Assembly (NCBI RefSeq): GCF_007827815.1
Contig: NZ_VITH01000019.1
Location: forward strand, 1-64,000
Length of the DNA: 64,000 nt
Origin: Azospirillum brasilense
GTDB lineage: Bacteria > Pseudomonadota > Alphaproteobacteria > Azospirillales > Azospirillaceae
Direction: 5' to 3'
Shown: in pieces, positions 48,183 to 57,142 of the stretch
How the letters are laid out: every line of letters starts with the position of its first letter
How positions within the stretch are numbered: position 1 is the stretch's first letter
The notes under the pieces: model-generated
Seen by the model: only the letters and a program-made list of their open reading frames with translations
The model's database searches: none
Told to the model about the DNA's origin: nothing
Made by a program: the position numbers and the translations under genes

Positions 48183-51100
48183 GCGGACATCTCCTTGCGG
48201 CGGCGCAGATCGTCGCCCGTCGAATTGCGGCGTGGGTGCCAGAGACCGCGCTCCAGGGCTTCGGTCAACCGGTCCAGGATATGCCGGGCGGCGGCCGGAT
48301 TGGACTGCGCCAGGAAGTCCCACACCCGCTGGTCGTCCACATAGGCGTCGTACAACTGGTCGAAATGATGGGGCCGCACCGCCGTGGTGGTCGCGGCGAA
48401 GGCGAACAGCGTGTCGACGCTCGCCGCCAGCTCCCCGGCGCCGCGGTAGCCATGGCGCATCATGCCGTCGATCCAGCGCGGGTTGGCCGCCCGGCCGCGC
48501 AGCACACGGGCGATCTCCTCGCCCAGCGTGCGGACGGTCACGCTCTCCGGCTCCGAACTGTCGAGATGGTAGAGCGCCGGGTCATTGTCGACCAAGGCCG
48601 CGGCGGCGGAGAAGCCGCCCTCATACTGCATGAAGCCATCGGTGGAGAGGACGTCGTGCTCCCGTTGGTCCTGGTGGTGGACCAGCGCGTCGGCCCCGCC
48701 GATGCGGCGGCGGAACAGGCTGGGCAGCGGCACGCCCTCCAGCCCCTTGCCGTAGGCGTGGCAGCTTCCCTCCAGATAGGCGGCGCCGAAGTCGGCCCGT
48801 GCGCTCCAGTCGCCGCGCGCGATCAGGCCGGGCAGCGCCGTGCCGTAGGCGCCGGGCGCCGCGCCGAAGACCCGCGCGCTGGCCCATCGCTCGGCCTCCG
48901 CCGCCGGGGTGCCGCCGGTTTCCAACTCGGCGCGGTCGGTGCGGAGCGCGGCGGCGACAGGGTTCACGTCCTCCGGTTCGTCCTCCGCCATCACGGCGCG
49001 GACGGCCTGATCGAACAGGGCGATCTGCTGCGGGAAGACGTCGCGGAACAGGCCGGAGATGCGCAGGGTCACGTCCACCCGCGGCCGACCGAGGACGGAG
49101 GCCGGCATCACCTCGAAGCCGGTGACCCGGCCGGAGCCGTTCTCCCACAGCGGGCGCACGCCGAGCAGCGCCATGGCCTGGGCCAGCTCGTCGCCGCCGG
49201 TGCGCATGGCCGGGGTGCCCCAGCAATCCACCACCAGCCGCTTCGGCCAGTCGCCGTGGTCCTGCAGATAGCGGGTGATCAGCGCGTCCGCCGCCTGCCA
49301 GCCCAGCGTCCAGGCGGTCGGCGTCGGCACGCCGCGCGGGTCGAGCGCGTAGAGGTTCCGCCCGGTGGGCAGCGTGTCGGCCCGCCCCCGCGCCGGGGAG
49401 CCGCCGGGGCCGGGCTTCACGAACCGTCCGTCCAGCCCAGCCAGCAGGGCGGCCATCTCCGCCTCGCCGCAGGCGTCCAGCGCCGGGGCGACGTCCTCGG
49501 CCTTGCCGAAGCGGGCGACAGCGGCGAGCAGACGGGCGCGGCGCTCCGGCTCCGGCGTGGTGCCGAAGACGTGCAGCCCGTCGCGGATCTGCATCTCCTT
49601 GATGTCGCAGAGATGGGCGTCGAGGCGGCTGAGGATGGCGTCGGGGTCGTCGTCGGGCCGCAGGTTGCAGTCGGCGGCGACGCCGGAGGTCCAGGCGAGG
49701 TCCAGGATGGTCTGGCGCAGCGTGCCCAGGCGCCGCGGGTCCAGCCCGGTCGCCATGGAATATTCGTCGATGGCCGTTTCAAGCGCGGCGAGGTCGCCGT
49801 GCAGCCCGGCCTCGACCGGCGGCGGGGTCAGGTGGCCGATCAGCACGGCGCCCAGCCGGCGGCGCGCCTGCACGCCCTCGCCGGGGTTGTTGACGATGAA
49901 GGGGTAGAGGCAGGGCAGAGGACCGGCGACGATCTCCGGCCAGCAGTCGGCCGACAGGGCGACGGCCTTGCCTGGCAGCCATTCCAGCGTCCCGTGCGCC
50001 CCCACCTGCACCAGCGCGTATACGCCCAGGACATGGCGGAGCCAGAGGTGGAAGGCGAAGTAGCCGTGGCTGGGCGGCGTCTCCGGGTCGTGGTGCTGGG
50101 TGGTGGTCAGTGGGCCGTGGCCGCGGCTCGGCTGCACGGCGACGGTGACGTTGCCACAAGCCAGCACCGTGAAGCGGAAGGCGGTGCCGTCGGCGAGCGG
50201 GTCGGCCTCCTCGTCGCCCCAGCATGCCGCGATGCGGGCGCGGGCCTCGGCGGGGGCGAGGCGGCGGTAGTCCTCCAGGCTCAGCAGGGCGGTGGCGCCG
50301 CCGGTCAGCGCCTCCATCAGGGCGGCGGGGCCGTCGGGAAGCCCGTCCAGCGCGTAGCCCTCGGCGCGCAGCCGCTCCAGGATGCCGACGACGCTCGCCG
50401 GGGTGTCGAGGCCGACCGAATGGCCGATGCCGCCGCCCGGTCCCGGATAGTCGGACAGAACCAGCGCCAGCTTGCGCTCGACCCGCGGCGTGACGCCCAG
50501 CCGCACCCAGGCGGCGGCCAGATCGGCGGCGAAGGCCACCCGGTCGGGCACCGGGCGGATCAGCGTCGGGGCGAATTCCAGGTCGGGGTCCGGCGCCCCT
50601 TCGGCCTTGAAGGCGATGGAGCGGGTCAGGATGCGCCCGTCCATCTCCGGCAGCACGACGTTCATGGCGAGGTCGGACGGCCCCATGCCGCGGGCGGAGC
50701 CGCGCCAGCCCTCCTCGGGCGTGGTGGACAGCACGGCTTGCAACACCGGCGTGCCGTTGGCCTCCAGCGGCGACCCGTCCTCGCGCGCCGCCGAGAAGCC
50801 GGTCAGGTTCATCACGACGGCGGCATCGCGGGCGGTCAGGGTGGCGCGCATCCAGGCGGCGCAGTCCGGCTCCTTCAGGCTCGCCACGAACAGCGGCAGC
50901 GGGGCAAGGCCGCGCGCGGCCAGCGCGTCGCACAGGGCGTGCACCGGCTCCAGATCGCCGGCCAGCAGGTGCGAGCGGTAGAAGACGACCGGCGCGCAGG
51001 GTCCGGTACCTTCGCCGGACCAGCCCTCATAGACGCCGAAGCGCGGGACCGGCGCCGGCTCGCGCCAGGGGCGCTCCTGCCCGGCCAGAGTGGCGGCGTA

Positions 51101-51565
51101 GGCCAGCAGGCTGGCCATGTTGTCCGGCCCGCCCTCGGTGAACCCGCGCCACAGCCGTTGCGCGGCCTCGGCCGGGATGGTGCCGTAGCCTTCCAGGGCG
51201 GGGTTCGGCTGGGCGCAGCCGGGCAGCACGGCCAGCGCCACCCCGGACTCCCGGCAGGCGGCGGCGACATGGTCCAGCCCGTAGCGCCAATAGCCCGCCC
51301 CACCGAGCAGCCGCAGAACGACCAGCTTCGCCTTGCGGATCACGGACTCGACATAAAGGTCCACCGACAGCGGGTGCCCCAGCCGCGCCAGATTCGCCAG
51401 CCGCAGGGTCGGCAACTCGTCACGGTGGCGCCTCCAGCAGGCGGCGAGCGCCGTCAGGTCGCTGTCGGAGAAGGACAGGACGACGAGGTCCGCCGGGCTC
51501 TGGCCCAGATCCACGGCCTGGGGGCCGGCGTCGAGGTCTTCCTGGCGGGCGGCGAGTAGGTGCAT
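48179..51565 (-). CDS. cobN: Cobaltochelatase subunit CobN
   Basis: CobN is the large subunit of the ATP-dependent aerobic cobaltochelatase that inserts Co into hydrogenobyrinic acid a,c-diamide. The 1128-residue protein has VVLRLLGGAGYWRYGLDHV, ALVQVGAHGTLEWLPGKAVA, LSADCWPEIVAGPLPCLYPF and the late TDGFMQYEGGFSAAAAL motif, and its length fits the family's 1100-1300 range. The CobS and CobT AAA+/VWA partners are not in the window. The ATG at 51563-51565 fits the MHLLAARQEDLDAGPQAVDL opening. It follows cobW after a 157-bp gap containing a REP-like palindrome. Confidence 0.95.
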   Translation of the reverse strand: MHLLAARQEDLDAGPQAVDLGQSPADLVVLSFSDSDLTALAACWRRHRDELPTLRLANLARLGHPLSVDLYVESVIRKAKLVVLRLLGGAGYWRYGLDHVAAACRESGVALAVLPGCAQPNPALEGYGTIPAEAAQRLWRGFTEGGPDNMASLLAYAATLAGQERPWREPAPVPRFGVYEGWSGEGTGPCAPVVFYRSHLLAGDLEPVHALCDALAARGLAPLPLFVASLKEPDCAAWMRATLTARDAAVVMNLTGFSAAREDGSPLEANGTPVLQAVLSTTPEEGWRGSARGMGPSDLAMNVVLPEMDGRILTRSIAFKAEGAPDPDLEFAPTLIRPVPDRVAFAADLAAAWVRLGVTPRVERKLALVLSDYPGPGGGIGHSVGLDTPASVVGILERLRAEGYALDGLPDGPAALMEALTGGATALLSLEDYRRLAPAEARARIAACWGDEEADPLADGTAFRFTVLACGNVTVAVQPSRGHGPLTTTQHHDPETPPSHGYFAFHLWLRHVLGVYALVQVGAHGTLEWLPGKAVALSADCWPEIVAGPLPCLYPFIVNNPGEGVQARRRLGAVLIGHLTPPPVEAGLHGDLAALETAIDEYSMATGLDPRRLGTLRQTILDLAWTSGVAADCNLRPDDDPDAILSRLDAHLCDIKEMQIRDGLHVFGTTPEPERRARLLAAVARFGKAEDVAPALDACGEAEMAALLAGLDGRFVKPGPGGSPARGRADTLPTGRNLYALDPRGVPTPTAWTLGWQAADALITRYLQDHGDWPKRLVVDCWGTPAMRTGGDELAQAMALLGVRPLWENGSGRVTGFEVMPASVLGRPRVDVTLRISGLFRDVFPQQIALFDQAVRAVMAEDEPEDVNPVAAALRTDRAELETGGTPAAEAERWASARVFGAAPGAYGTALPGLIARGDWSARADFGAAYLEGSCHAYGKGLEGVPLPSLFRRRIGGADALVHHQDQREHDVLSTDGFMQYEGGFSAAAALVDNDPALYHLDSSEPESVTVRTLGEEIARVLRGRAANPRWIDGMMRHGYRGAGELAASVDTLFAFAATTTAVRPHHFDQLYDAYVDDQRVWDFLAQSNPAAARHILDRLTEALERGLWHPRRNSTGDDLRRRKEMSA

Positions 51566-51587
51566 GGCGAAAGTGCTTTACGAAAAT

Positions 51588-51706
51588 CCCCTCTCCCCTC
51601 TGGGGAGAGGGTTAGGATGAGGGGGTCGTGCGTGGCGGAACGCCCGGCGTAAGCGCAACCCCCTCACCGGCCCTGCGGGCCACCCTCTCCCCAGAGGGGA
51701 GAGGGT
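51588..51706. repeat. REP-like palindrome between cobW and cobN
   Basis: Outer arms CCCCTCTCCCCTCTGGGGAGAGGGTT and CACCCTCTCCCCAGAGGGGA form a large inverted pair around a GC-rich centre, with TTAGGATGAGGGGG next to the first. It lies inside the transcription unit and could attenuate or protect the message. Confidence 0.75.
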
Positions 51707-51722
51707 TGTGAAGGCTAAAAAA

Positions 51723-52805
51723 TCACCCCAGCGCGGTGGTCACGGCATCGCGGTCCAGGCCCGTTTCGCCGATCACCACCAAGCGGCTGCGGCGCGGCTC
51801 GTCGGGCTTCCAGAAGCGGTCGAAATGGGTCTGGATGCGCGTTCCCACGCCTTGCACCAACAAGCGCATCGGCTTGCCCGGCACGTCGATGAAGCCCTTC
51901 AGGCGCAGCACGCCATGGGCGGCGGCGACCCGCTCCAGAGTCTCCGCCAGCGCCGCCGGGTCGGGCTGCGGGCCGAGCTCCACGACGAAGCTGGTGAAGT
52001 CGTCGTGGTCGTGGCCCTCCTCCTCGTCATGGTGGCTGGGGCGGTTGGCGAGGTCGTCCTCGGCCCCGGCGCCCACGCCGAGAAGCACCACCGGATCGAC
52101 CTTGCCGTTGCTGGCGCGCAGGATCTTGGGCTCGCGCCCAATGCCGCCTTCAGCCATGCCACCCTCCGCCATGGCGGCGCGGATCAGGTCCTCGACCTTC
52201 GCCAGATCGGTGGCGTCCACCAGATCGGTCTTGTTCACCACGATCAGATCGGCGCAGAGGAGCTGGTCCTCGAACACCTCTTCGACCGGGGTCTCATGGT
52301 CGAGCTGCCCGGCCTCGGCGGCCTGGGCGGCCAGCGCCGCCGGATCGGGGGCGAAGCGGCCCTCCGCGGCGGCGGCGGCGTCGACCACCGCGACCACCCC
52401 GTCCACCGTCACCCGTGTCTTGATCGCCGGCCAGTGGAAGGCCTGGACGAGCGGCTTCGGCAGGGCGAGGCCGCTCGTCTCAATGATGATGTGCTCCGGC
52501 GGCTGCGGGCGGGACAGCAGCTTCTCGATGGCCGGGACGAAATCGTCGGCGACGGTGCAGCACAGGCAGCCGTTCGCCAGCTCGATCACGTCGTCCTCGG
52601 TGCAGGTCGGATCGCCGCAGGCGCGCAGGATCTCGCCGTCGATGCCGACGTCGCCGAACTCGTTGATGATCAGCGCCAGACGGCGCCCGCCGGCCTGCTC
52701 CAGCAGGCTGCGGATCAGCGTCGTCTTGCCGGCTCCGAGAAAGCCGGTGATGACGGTGGCCGGGGTCTTCCCGGCGGACGGACGGAGGGCGGCGCGATTC
52801 GTCAT
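51723..52805 (-). CDS. cobW: Cobalamin biosynthesis GTPase CobW
   Basis: CobW is a COG0523 metal-chaperone GTPase thought to supply cobalt for B12. The 360-residue protein has Walker A GFLGAGKTTLIRSLL (residues about 20-34), the GCLCCTV metal motif with CxCC, the IIIETSGLALPKPL switch region, and the NKTDLVD guanine motif. Toward the C-terminus a His/Asp-rich loop (SHHDEEEGHDHDD) is a further metal-binding site. The ATG at 52803-52805 follows the riboswitch; the longer reading frame runs into it and is not translated. First gene of the operon that runs to cobJ. Confidence 0.95.
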   Translation of the reverse strand: MTNRAALRPSAGKTPATVITGFLGAGKTTLIRSLLEQAGGRRLALIINEFGDVGIDGEILRACGDPTCTEDDVIELANGCLCCTVADDFVPAIEKLLSRPQPPEHIIIETSGLALPKPLVQAFHWPAIKTRVTVDGVVAVVDAAAAAEGRFAPDPAALAAQAAEAGQLDHETPVEEVFEDQLLCADLIVVNKTDLVDATDLAKVEDLIRAAMAEGGMAEGGIGREPKILRASNGKVDPVVLLGVGAGAEDDLANRPSHHDEEEGHDHDDFTSFVVELGPQPDPAALAETLERVAAAHGVLRLKGFIDVPGKPMRLLVQGVGTRIQTHFDRFWKPDEPRRSRLVVIGETGLDRDAVTTALG

Positions 52806-52849
52806 GATCTGGTTTCCCTGTCTCCGCCACACCCGGCGGATTGGATGAA

Positions 52850-53012
52850 TGTCGGTCCGGCGGCAGGTTTCCTGGCTCGCGGGTCGTCGCCGCGCCTCCC
52901 GCCTTCCCGGCCTGACGGCCCGTGGCATTTCCGGAGGCGGACTCGCCGCATACAGTTGCGGGGGCAGCCGCGGCCTTGGACTCCATCGGGGTCCGCACCG
53001 CATTCCCTATTA
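52850..53012 (-). ncRNA. Cobalamin riboswitch
   Basis: Read on the minus strand, this leader has the AdoCbl/B12 riboswitch landmarks in order: GGGAATGCGGTGCGGACCCC at the 5' end, GGCTGCCCCCGCAACTGTA in the core, a B12-box-like GCCACGG (complement of 52920-52926, one change from GCCACTG), GGGAAGGCGGGAGG, and the hallmark GCCAGGAAACCTGCC (complement of 52862-52876). It ends about 45 bases before the cobW ATG. Binding of B12 should shut down cobW and the coupled cobN-G-H-I-J genes. Confidence 0.92.
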
Positions 53013-53265
53013 TCCCCGCGCCTTCTCGGCGGACGGGGCACCGTCGGAGGCGCAGAATTGCAGGCGGACCCTCGATTTGCAAGCGGCCATTTGGCGCCTG
53101 GAAACCGTGTCGCCGTCCCCGGAACGCTCCGCCGGTCCCGCCGTTGGTGTGTCGGAAGATCGGTACAGTCTGTCTGGAAAGCTGACACTCCGGACGGTGT
53201 GCGACACCCACGGTCTCATGGGCGGAAATAAACGATTTCAAGGGCTTGCTTGATCGTCCCGCGGT

Positions 53266-53281
53266 TGGCATGTTCTGTGCT
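53266..53281 (+). promoter_or_regulatory. Candidate sigma-54 promoter before the liv-aacS-bdhA cluster
   Basis: TGGCATG-N4-GTGCT matches the RpoN consensus TGGCACG-N4-TTGCA with the invariant GG and GC eleven bases apart. It lies 70 bp upstream of the first ABC gene. No NtrC site pair was clearly seen in the roughly 200 bp before it, which also holds the riboswitch on the other strand. A sigma-70 -10-like TTATAT lies just downstream (53281-53286) as an alternative. Confidence 0.5.
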
Positions 53282-53350
53282 TATATCAGCCTAACCAAAA
53301 ACGCGGACCGGCAGACGACGCGGACGAACAGGGAGGGAAAAGCGGCACCC

Positions 53351-54115
53351 ATGGCCGACGACATCATTCTGGAAGCGCGCGGACTCTCGAAGGAGTTCAA
53401 GGGCTTCATCGCGGTGAAGGAGGTGAACCTCCGGGTTCGCCGCGGCACCATCCACGCGCTGATCGGCCCCAACGGCGCCGGCAAGAGCACGGTCTTCAAC
53501 CTGCTGACCAAGTTCCTGACGCCGACGCGCGGCCAGATCCTCTACAAGGGACGCGACATCACCGCCATGAAGCCCGCCGACGTGGCGCTGCTCGGCATGG
53601 TGCGGTCCTTCCAGATCTCCGCGGTCTTCCCGCATCTCAGCGTGCTGGAGAATGTCCGCGTCGCGCTGCAGCGCCCGCGCGGCACCAGCTTCCATTTCTG
53701 GAAGCCGGAGGCCAGCCTGCACGACCTGCACGACCGCGCCGAGGAGCTGATCGAGGCGGTGAACCTGACCCCCTGGGCCGGCCACACCGCCGCCGAGCTG
53801 CCCTACGGCCGCAAGCGCGCGCTGGAGATCGCCACCACGCTGGCGCTCGACCCGGAGGTGATGCTGCTCGACGAGCCGCTGGCCGGCATGGGCCATGAGG
53901 ACATCGAGGGCACCGCCGCCCTCATCAAGCGCGTCTCCGCCGACCGCACGATCCTGATGGTGGAGCACAACCTGTCGGTCGTCGCCCACCTGTCGGACAC
54001 CATCACCGTGCTCCGCCGCGGCGAGATCCTGGCCGAGGGCGCATACGACGTCGTATCGCGCAACCCGCAGGTCATGGAGGCCTACATGGGCACGGGTGAG
54101 GTGGGCCATGCCTGA
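53351..54115 (+). CDS. livG: Branched-chain-type ABC transporter ATPase (LivG family)
   Basis: A 254-residue ATPase subunit. Walker A GPNGAGKSTV, LivG-type signature ELPYGRKRALEIATTLALDP, and Walker B VMLLDEPLAGMGHEDI are present, with the H-loop in MVEHNLSVV. It opens IILEARGLSKEFKGFIAVKE. GGAGGG at 53333-53338 is upstream of the ATG at 53351 with a longer than usual spacing. The stop overlaps the livF start by 8 bp. First gene of a seven-gene plus-strand cluster ending in bdhA. Confidence 0.92.
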   Translation: MADDIILEARGLSKEFKGFIAVKEVNLRVRRGTIHALIGPNGAGKSTVFNLLTKFLTPTRGQILYKGRDITAMKPADVALLGMVRSFQISAVFPHLSVLENVRVALQRPRGTSFHFWKPEASLHDLHDRAEELIEAVNLTPWAGHTAAELPYGRKRALEIATTLALDPEVMLLDEPLAGMGHEDIEGTAALIKRVSADRTILMVEHNLSVVAHLSDTITVLRRGEILAEGAYDVVSRNPQVMEAYMGTGEVGHA

Positions 54116-54830
54116 CGGTGCGACCGTGAAGACCGCGATGCTGGAAATCCGCGACCTCCAGGCCTTCTACGGCGAGAGCCACGTGCTGCACGGCGTCAAC
54201 ATCGACGTGCGCCAGGGCGAGGTGGTGACCCTGCTGGGCCGCAACGGCGCCGGCAAGACGACGACCATGCGCTCGATCATGGGCATCGTCGGCAAGCGCA
54301 ACGGCTCGATCCGCTTCCAGGGCAAGGAACTGATCGGCATGGCGCAGCACAAGATCCCCCGCCTCGGCATCGGCTATGTCCCGGAGGAGCGCGGCATCTT
54401 CGCTTCGCTCAGCGTGGACGAGAACCTGATGCTGCCGCCGGTGGTGAAGTCGGGCGGCATGACCGTGCCGCAGATCTACGAGCTGTTCCCCAACCTCCAG
54501 GGCCGCGGCACCACCCAGGGCACGCGTCTGTCCGGCGGCGAGCAGCAGATGCTGGCCATCGCGCGCATCCTGCGCACCGGCGCCGACCTGATCCTGCTCG
54601 ACGAGCCGACCGAGGGGCTGGCCCCCGTCATCATCGAGCAGATCGGCGTGGCGGTGCGCAAGCTGAAGCAGCGCGGCTTCACCATCGTGCTGGTGGAGCA
54701 GAACTTCCGCTTCGCCGCGACCATCGCCGACCGCCATTACGTGATGGAGGAAGGCCATGTCGTGGACATGATCCCCAACGACCAGCTCGCCCAGAACATG
54801 GACAAGCTGCACACCTATCTGGGTGTCTGA
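54108..54830 (+). CDS. livF: Branched-chain-type ABC transporter ATPase (LivF family)
   Basis: A 240-residue second ATPase. Walker A is GRNGAGKTTT, the signature is RLSGGEQQMLAIARIL, Walker B is LILLDEPTEGLAPVIIEQIG, and VPEERGIFASLSVDENLML is the LivF hallmark segment. The ATG at 54108 (MPDGATVKTAM) overlaps livG by 8 bases, favouring this start over the ATG 12 bp upstream. Together with livG it forms a heterodimer that powers the importer. Confidence 0.92.
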   Translation: MPDGATVKTAMLEIRDLQAFYGESHVLHGVNIDVRQGEVVTLLGRNGAGKTTTMRSIMGIVGKRNGSIRFQGKELIGMAQHKIPRLGIGYVPEERGIFASLSVDENLMLPPVVKSGGMTVPQIYELFPNLQGRGTTQGTRLSGGEQQMLAIARILRTGADLILLDEPTEGLAPVIIEQIGVAVRKLKQRGFTIVLVEQNFRFAATIADRHYVMEEGHVVDMIPNDQLAQNMDKLHTYLGV

Positions 54831-54887
54831 CCAATCACCCCCTCTGCTGAACACACGCAAAACAAAGCCAATCGAAGGGAGTTCGAA

Positions 54888-56090
54888 ATGCTCAAGACGT
54901 TGCTGTGCGGGACCGCACTGCTGGCGCTGACCGCCGGGGCCGCGCACGCCCAGGTCTCCAACAACGTGATCAAGATCGGCGTGATGAACGACCGGTCCGG
55001 CATCTACGCCGACCTCGCCGGCGAAGGCTCGGCCATCGCCGCCCGTCTGGCGGCCGAGGAGTTCGGCGGCAAGATCGCCGGCGCGCCGATCGAGATCGTT
55101 GTCGCCGATCACCAGAACAAGGCCGACATCGCCGCCAACACGGCGCGCGAGTGGATCGACGCCGGCAACGTGGACGTCATCGCCGACGTGCCGAACTCCG
55201 CCGCGGCGCTGGCCGTCCAGGGCATCACCAAGGACAAGAAGCGCATCTTCCTGATGTCCGGCCCGGGCTCGACCGACCTCAGCGGCAAGTCGTGCAGCCC
55301 CTACGGCTTCCAGTGGACCTACGACAACTACGCCATGGCCGCCGGCACCGCCCGCGCGCTGGTCGAGCAGGGCAAAAAGAACTGGTTCTTCATCACCGCG
55401 GACTACGCCTTCGGCCACTCGCTGGAGGATGAGACCACGAAGATGGTCAAGCAGCTCGACGGCAAGGTCGCGGGCAACGTCCGCCATCCGCTGGGCACCG
55501 CCGACTTCTCGTCCTACCTGCTTCAGGCCCAGGCCTCCAAGGCCGACGTGATCGGCCTCGCCAACGCCGGCGGCGACGCCACCAACGCTGTCAAGCAGGC
55601 GTCGGAGTTCGGCATCACCCAGTCGGGCCAGAGCCTCGCCGGCCTGCTGCTGTTCATCAGCGACGTGAACGCGCTGGGCCTCCAGGCCGCCCAGGGCCTG
55701 CTGCTGACCACCGGCTTCTACTGGGACACCGACGACCAGACCCGCGAATGGACCAAGAAGTTCGAGGCCAAGGCCGGCCGCAAGCCGACCATGGTCCAGG
55801 CCGGCGTCTACTCCGCCGTGCGCCACTATCTGAAGGCGGTCGAGGCCGTCGGCTCCGACGATCCGGACAAGGTGGCCGCCAAGATGCGTGAGACCACGGT
55901 CGAGGACATGTTCACCAAGAACGGCAAGATCGCCGCCAACGGCCGCATGTTCCACGACATGTATCTGGCCCAGGTGAAAACCCCGGGCGAGTCCAAGGGC
56001 CCCTGGGACTACTACAAGATCGTGAAGACCATCCCGGCCGAGCAGGCGTTCCTCGACCCGGCCAAGAGCGGTTGTTCGCTGGTGAAGTAA
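54888..56090 (+). CDS. LivK-type ABC substrate-binding protein
   Basis: A 400-residue periplasmic type I binding protein. The signal peptide covers residues 1-21 (MLKTLLCGTALLALTAGAAHA). The mature part starts QVSNNVIKIGVMNDRSGIYA; residues about 95-130 contain DVIADVPNSAAALAVQG, and YDNYAMAAGTARALVEQGKKNWFFITAD is the lobe hinge. Two Cys (SGKSCSPYGF, KSGCSLVK) could form a disulfide. AAGGGAG precedes the ATG. Its position between livF and livH identifies it as the dedicated ligand-binding subunit. The downstream ketone-body genes suggest, but do not show, a hydroxy- or oxo-acid ligand. Confidence 0.9.
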   Translation: MLKTLLCGTALLALTAGAAHAQVSNNVIKIGVMNDRSGIYADLAGEGSAIAARLAAEEFGGKIAGAPIEIVVADHQNKADIAANTAREWIDAGNVDVIADVPNSAAALAVQGITKDKKRIFLMSGPGSTDLSGKSCSPYGFQWTYDNYAMAAGTARALVEQGKKNWFFITADYAFGHSLEDETTKMVKQLDGKVAGNVRHPLGTADFSSYLLQAQASKADVIGLANAGGDATNAVKQASEFGITQSGQSLAGLLLFISDVNALGLQAAQGLLLTTGFYWDTDDQTREWTKKFEAKAGRKPTMVQAGVYSAVRHYLKAVEAVGSDDPDKVAAKMRETTVEDMFTKNGKIAANGRMFHDMYLAQVKTPGESKGPWDYYKIVKTIPAEQAFLDPAKSGCSLVK

Positions 56091-56109
56091 GGGTTTGAGT
56101 TTCGGGTCG

Positions 56110-56195
56110 GGCCCCCTCCCAACCCTCCCCCACCTTCGGTGAGGGAGGGCTAAGTTCCCTCCCCTGCGCAGCGGGGGAGGGTTAGGGAGGGGGCT
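56110..56195. repeat. REP-like palindrome within the ABC operon
   Basis: Two palindromes (CCCTCCCCCACCTTCGGTGAGGGAGGG and CCCTCCCCTGCGCAGCGGGGGAGGG) then TTAGGGAGGGGG. Located between the binding-protein stop and livH, it may raise the level of the binding protein relative to the permeases by protecting the upstream mRNA. Confidence 0.75.
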
Positions 56196-56251
56196 CCACC
56201 CCAAGCACCCAATCAAAAAATCAAAAGTCCGATACACAGGGAGGGACGGTC

Positions 56252-57139
56252 ATGTTCGACTTGCTGGGGGTGCCGCCCCAGGTCCTGTTCGGCCAGCTTC
56301 TGCTCGGCCTCATCAACGGGTCCTTCTACGCGCTGCTCAGCCTTGGGCTGGCGGTCATCTTCGGCATGCTGAACGTCATCAACTTCGCCCACGGCGCGCT
56401 CTACATGATCGGCGCCTTCGTGGCGTGGCTGCTGCTGACGAAGCTCGGCCTCGGCTACTGGTGGGCGCTGGGCCTGTCGCCGCTGATCGTCGGGCTGCTC
56501 GGCGTGGCGCTGGAAAAGACCATGCTGTCGCGCCTCTACAAGCTCGACCATCTCTACGGCCTGCTGCTGACCTTCGGCCTCGCCCTGATCATGGAAGGCG
56601 CCTTCCGCCACTTCTACGGCGTGTCGGGCCAGCCCTATCCGATCCCGGACGCGCTCAAGGGCGGCCAGAACCTCGGCTTCATGTTCCTGCCCAACTACCG
56701 CGGCTGGGTCGTCGTCGCCTCGCTGATCGTCTGCTTCGGGACATGGTTCGCCATCGAGCGGACGCGGCTCGGCGCCTACCTGCGCGCCGCCACCGAGAAC
56801 CCGGTGCTGGTCCAGGCCTTCGGCATCAACGTGCCGGTGATGATCACCGCCACCTACGGCTTCGGCGTCGCGCTGGCCGGGCTGGCCGGGGTGCTCGCGG
56901 CACCCATTTATCAGGTGTCGCCGCTGATGGGCACCAACCTGATCATCGTCGTCTTCGCGGTGGTGGTGATCGGCGGCATGGGCTCCATCCTCGGCGCCAT
57001 CGTCACCGGCCTGGGGCTGGGGCTGCTGGAGGGCCTGACCAAGGTCTTCTACCCGGAAGCCTCCAACATCGTGGTGTTCGTCGTGATGGCGATCGTCCTT
57101 CTCATCAAGCCCGCGGGCCTCTTCGGACGGGAGCGCTGA
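56252..57139 (+). CDS. livH: Branched-chain-type ABC transporter permease (LivH family)
   Basis: A 295-residue permease with about eight hydrophobic helices. It begins QVLFGQLLLGLINGSFYALL, has the LNVINFAHGALYMIGAFVAW motif of LivH, and the coupling loop VVIGGMGSILGAIVTGLGLG. GGGAGG lies 8 bases before ATG 56252. livM follows 3 bp after its stop. Part of the complete livG-F-K-H-M set. Confidence 0.93.
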   Translation: MFDLLGVPPQVLFGQLLLGLINGSFYALLSLGLAVIFGMLNVINFAHGALYMIGAFVAWLLLTKLGLGYWWALGLSPLIVGLLGVALEKTMLSRLYKLDHLYGLLLTFGLALIMEGAFRHFYGVSGQPYPIPDALKGGQNLGFMFLPNYRGWVVVASLIVCFGTWFAIERTRLGAYLRAATENPVLVQAFGINVPVMITATYGFGVALAGLAGVLAAPIYQVSPLMGTNLIIVVFAVVVIGGMGSILGAIVTGLGLGLLEGLTKVFYPEASNIVVFVVMAIVLLIKPAGLFGRER

Positions 57140-57142
57140 GCC

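Noticed and set aside
48236..51559. 1107-codon open frame on the plus strand
   Set aside because: It is the antisense shadow of cobN; His/Gly/Arg/Gln-rich with no domain, as expected from high GC.
52806..53003. 66-residue N-terminal extension of CobW
   Set aside because: The region is the cobalamin riboswitch, read as RNA rather than protein.
54072..56237. 721-codon minus-strand frame opposite livF and the binding protein
   Set aside because: Shadow frame; the plus-strand genes carry all expected motifs.
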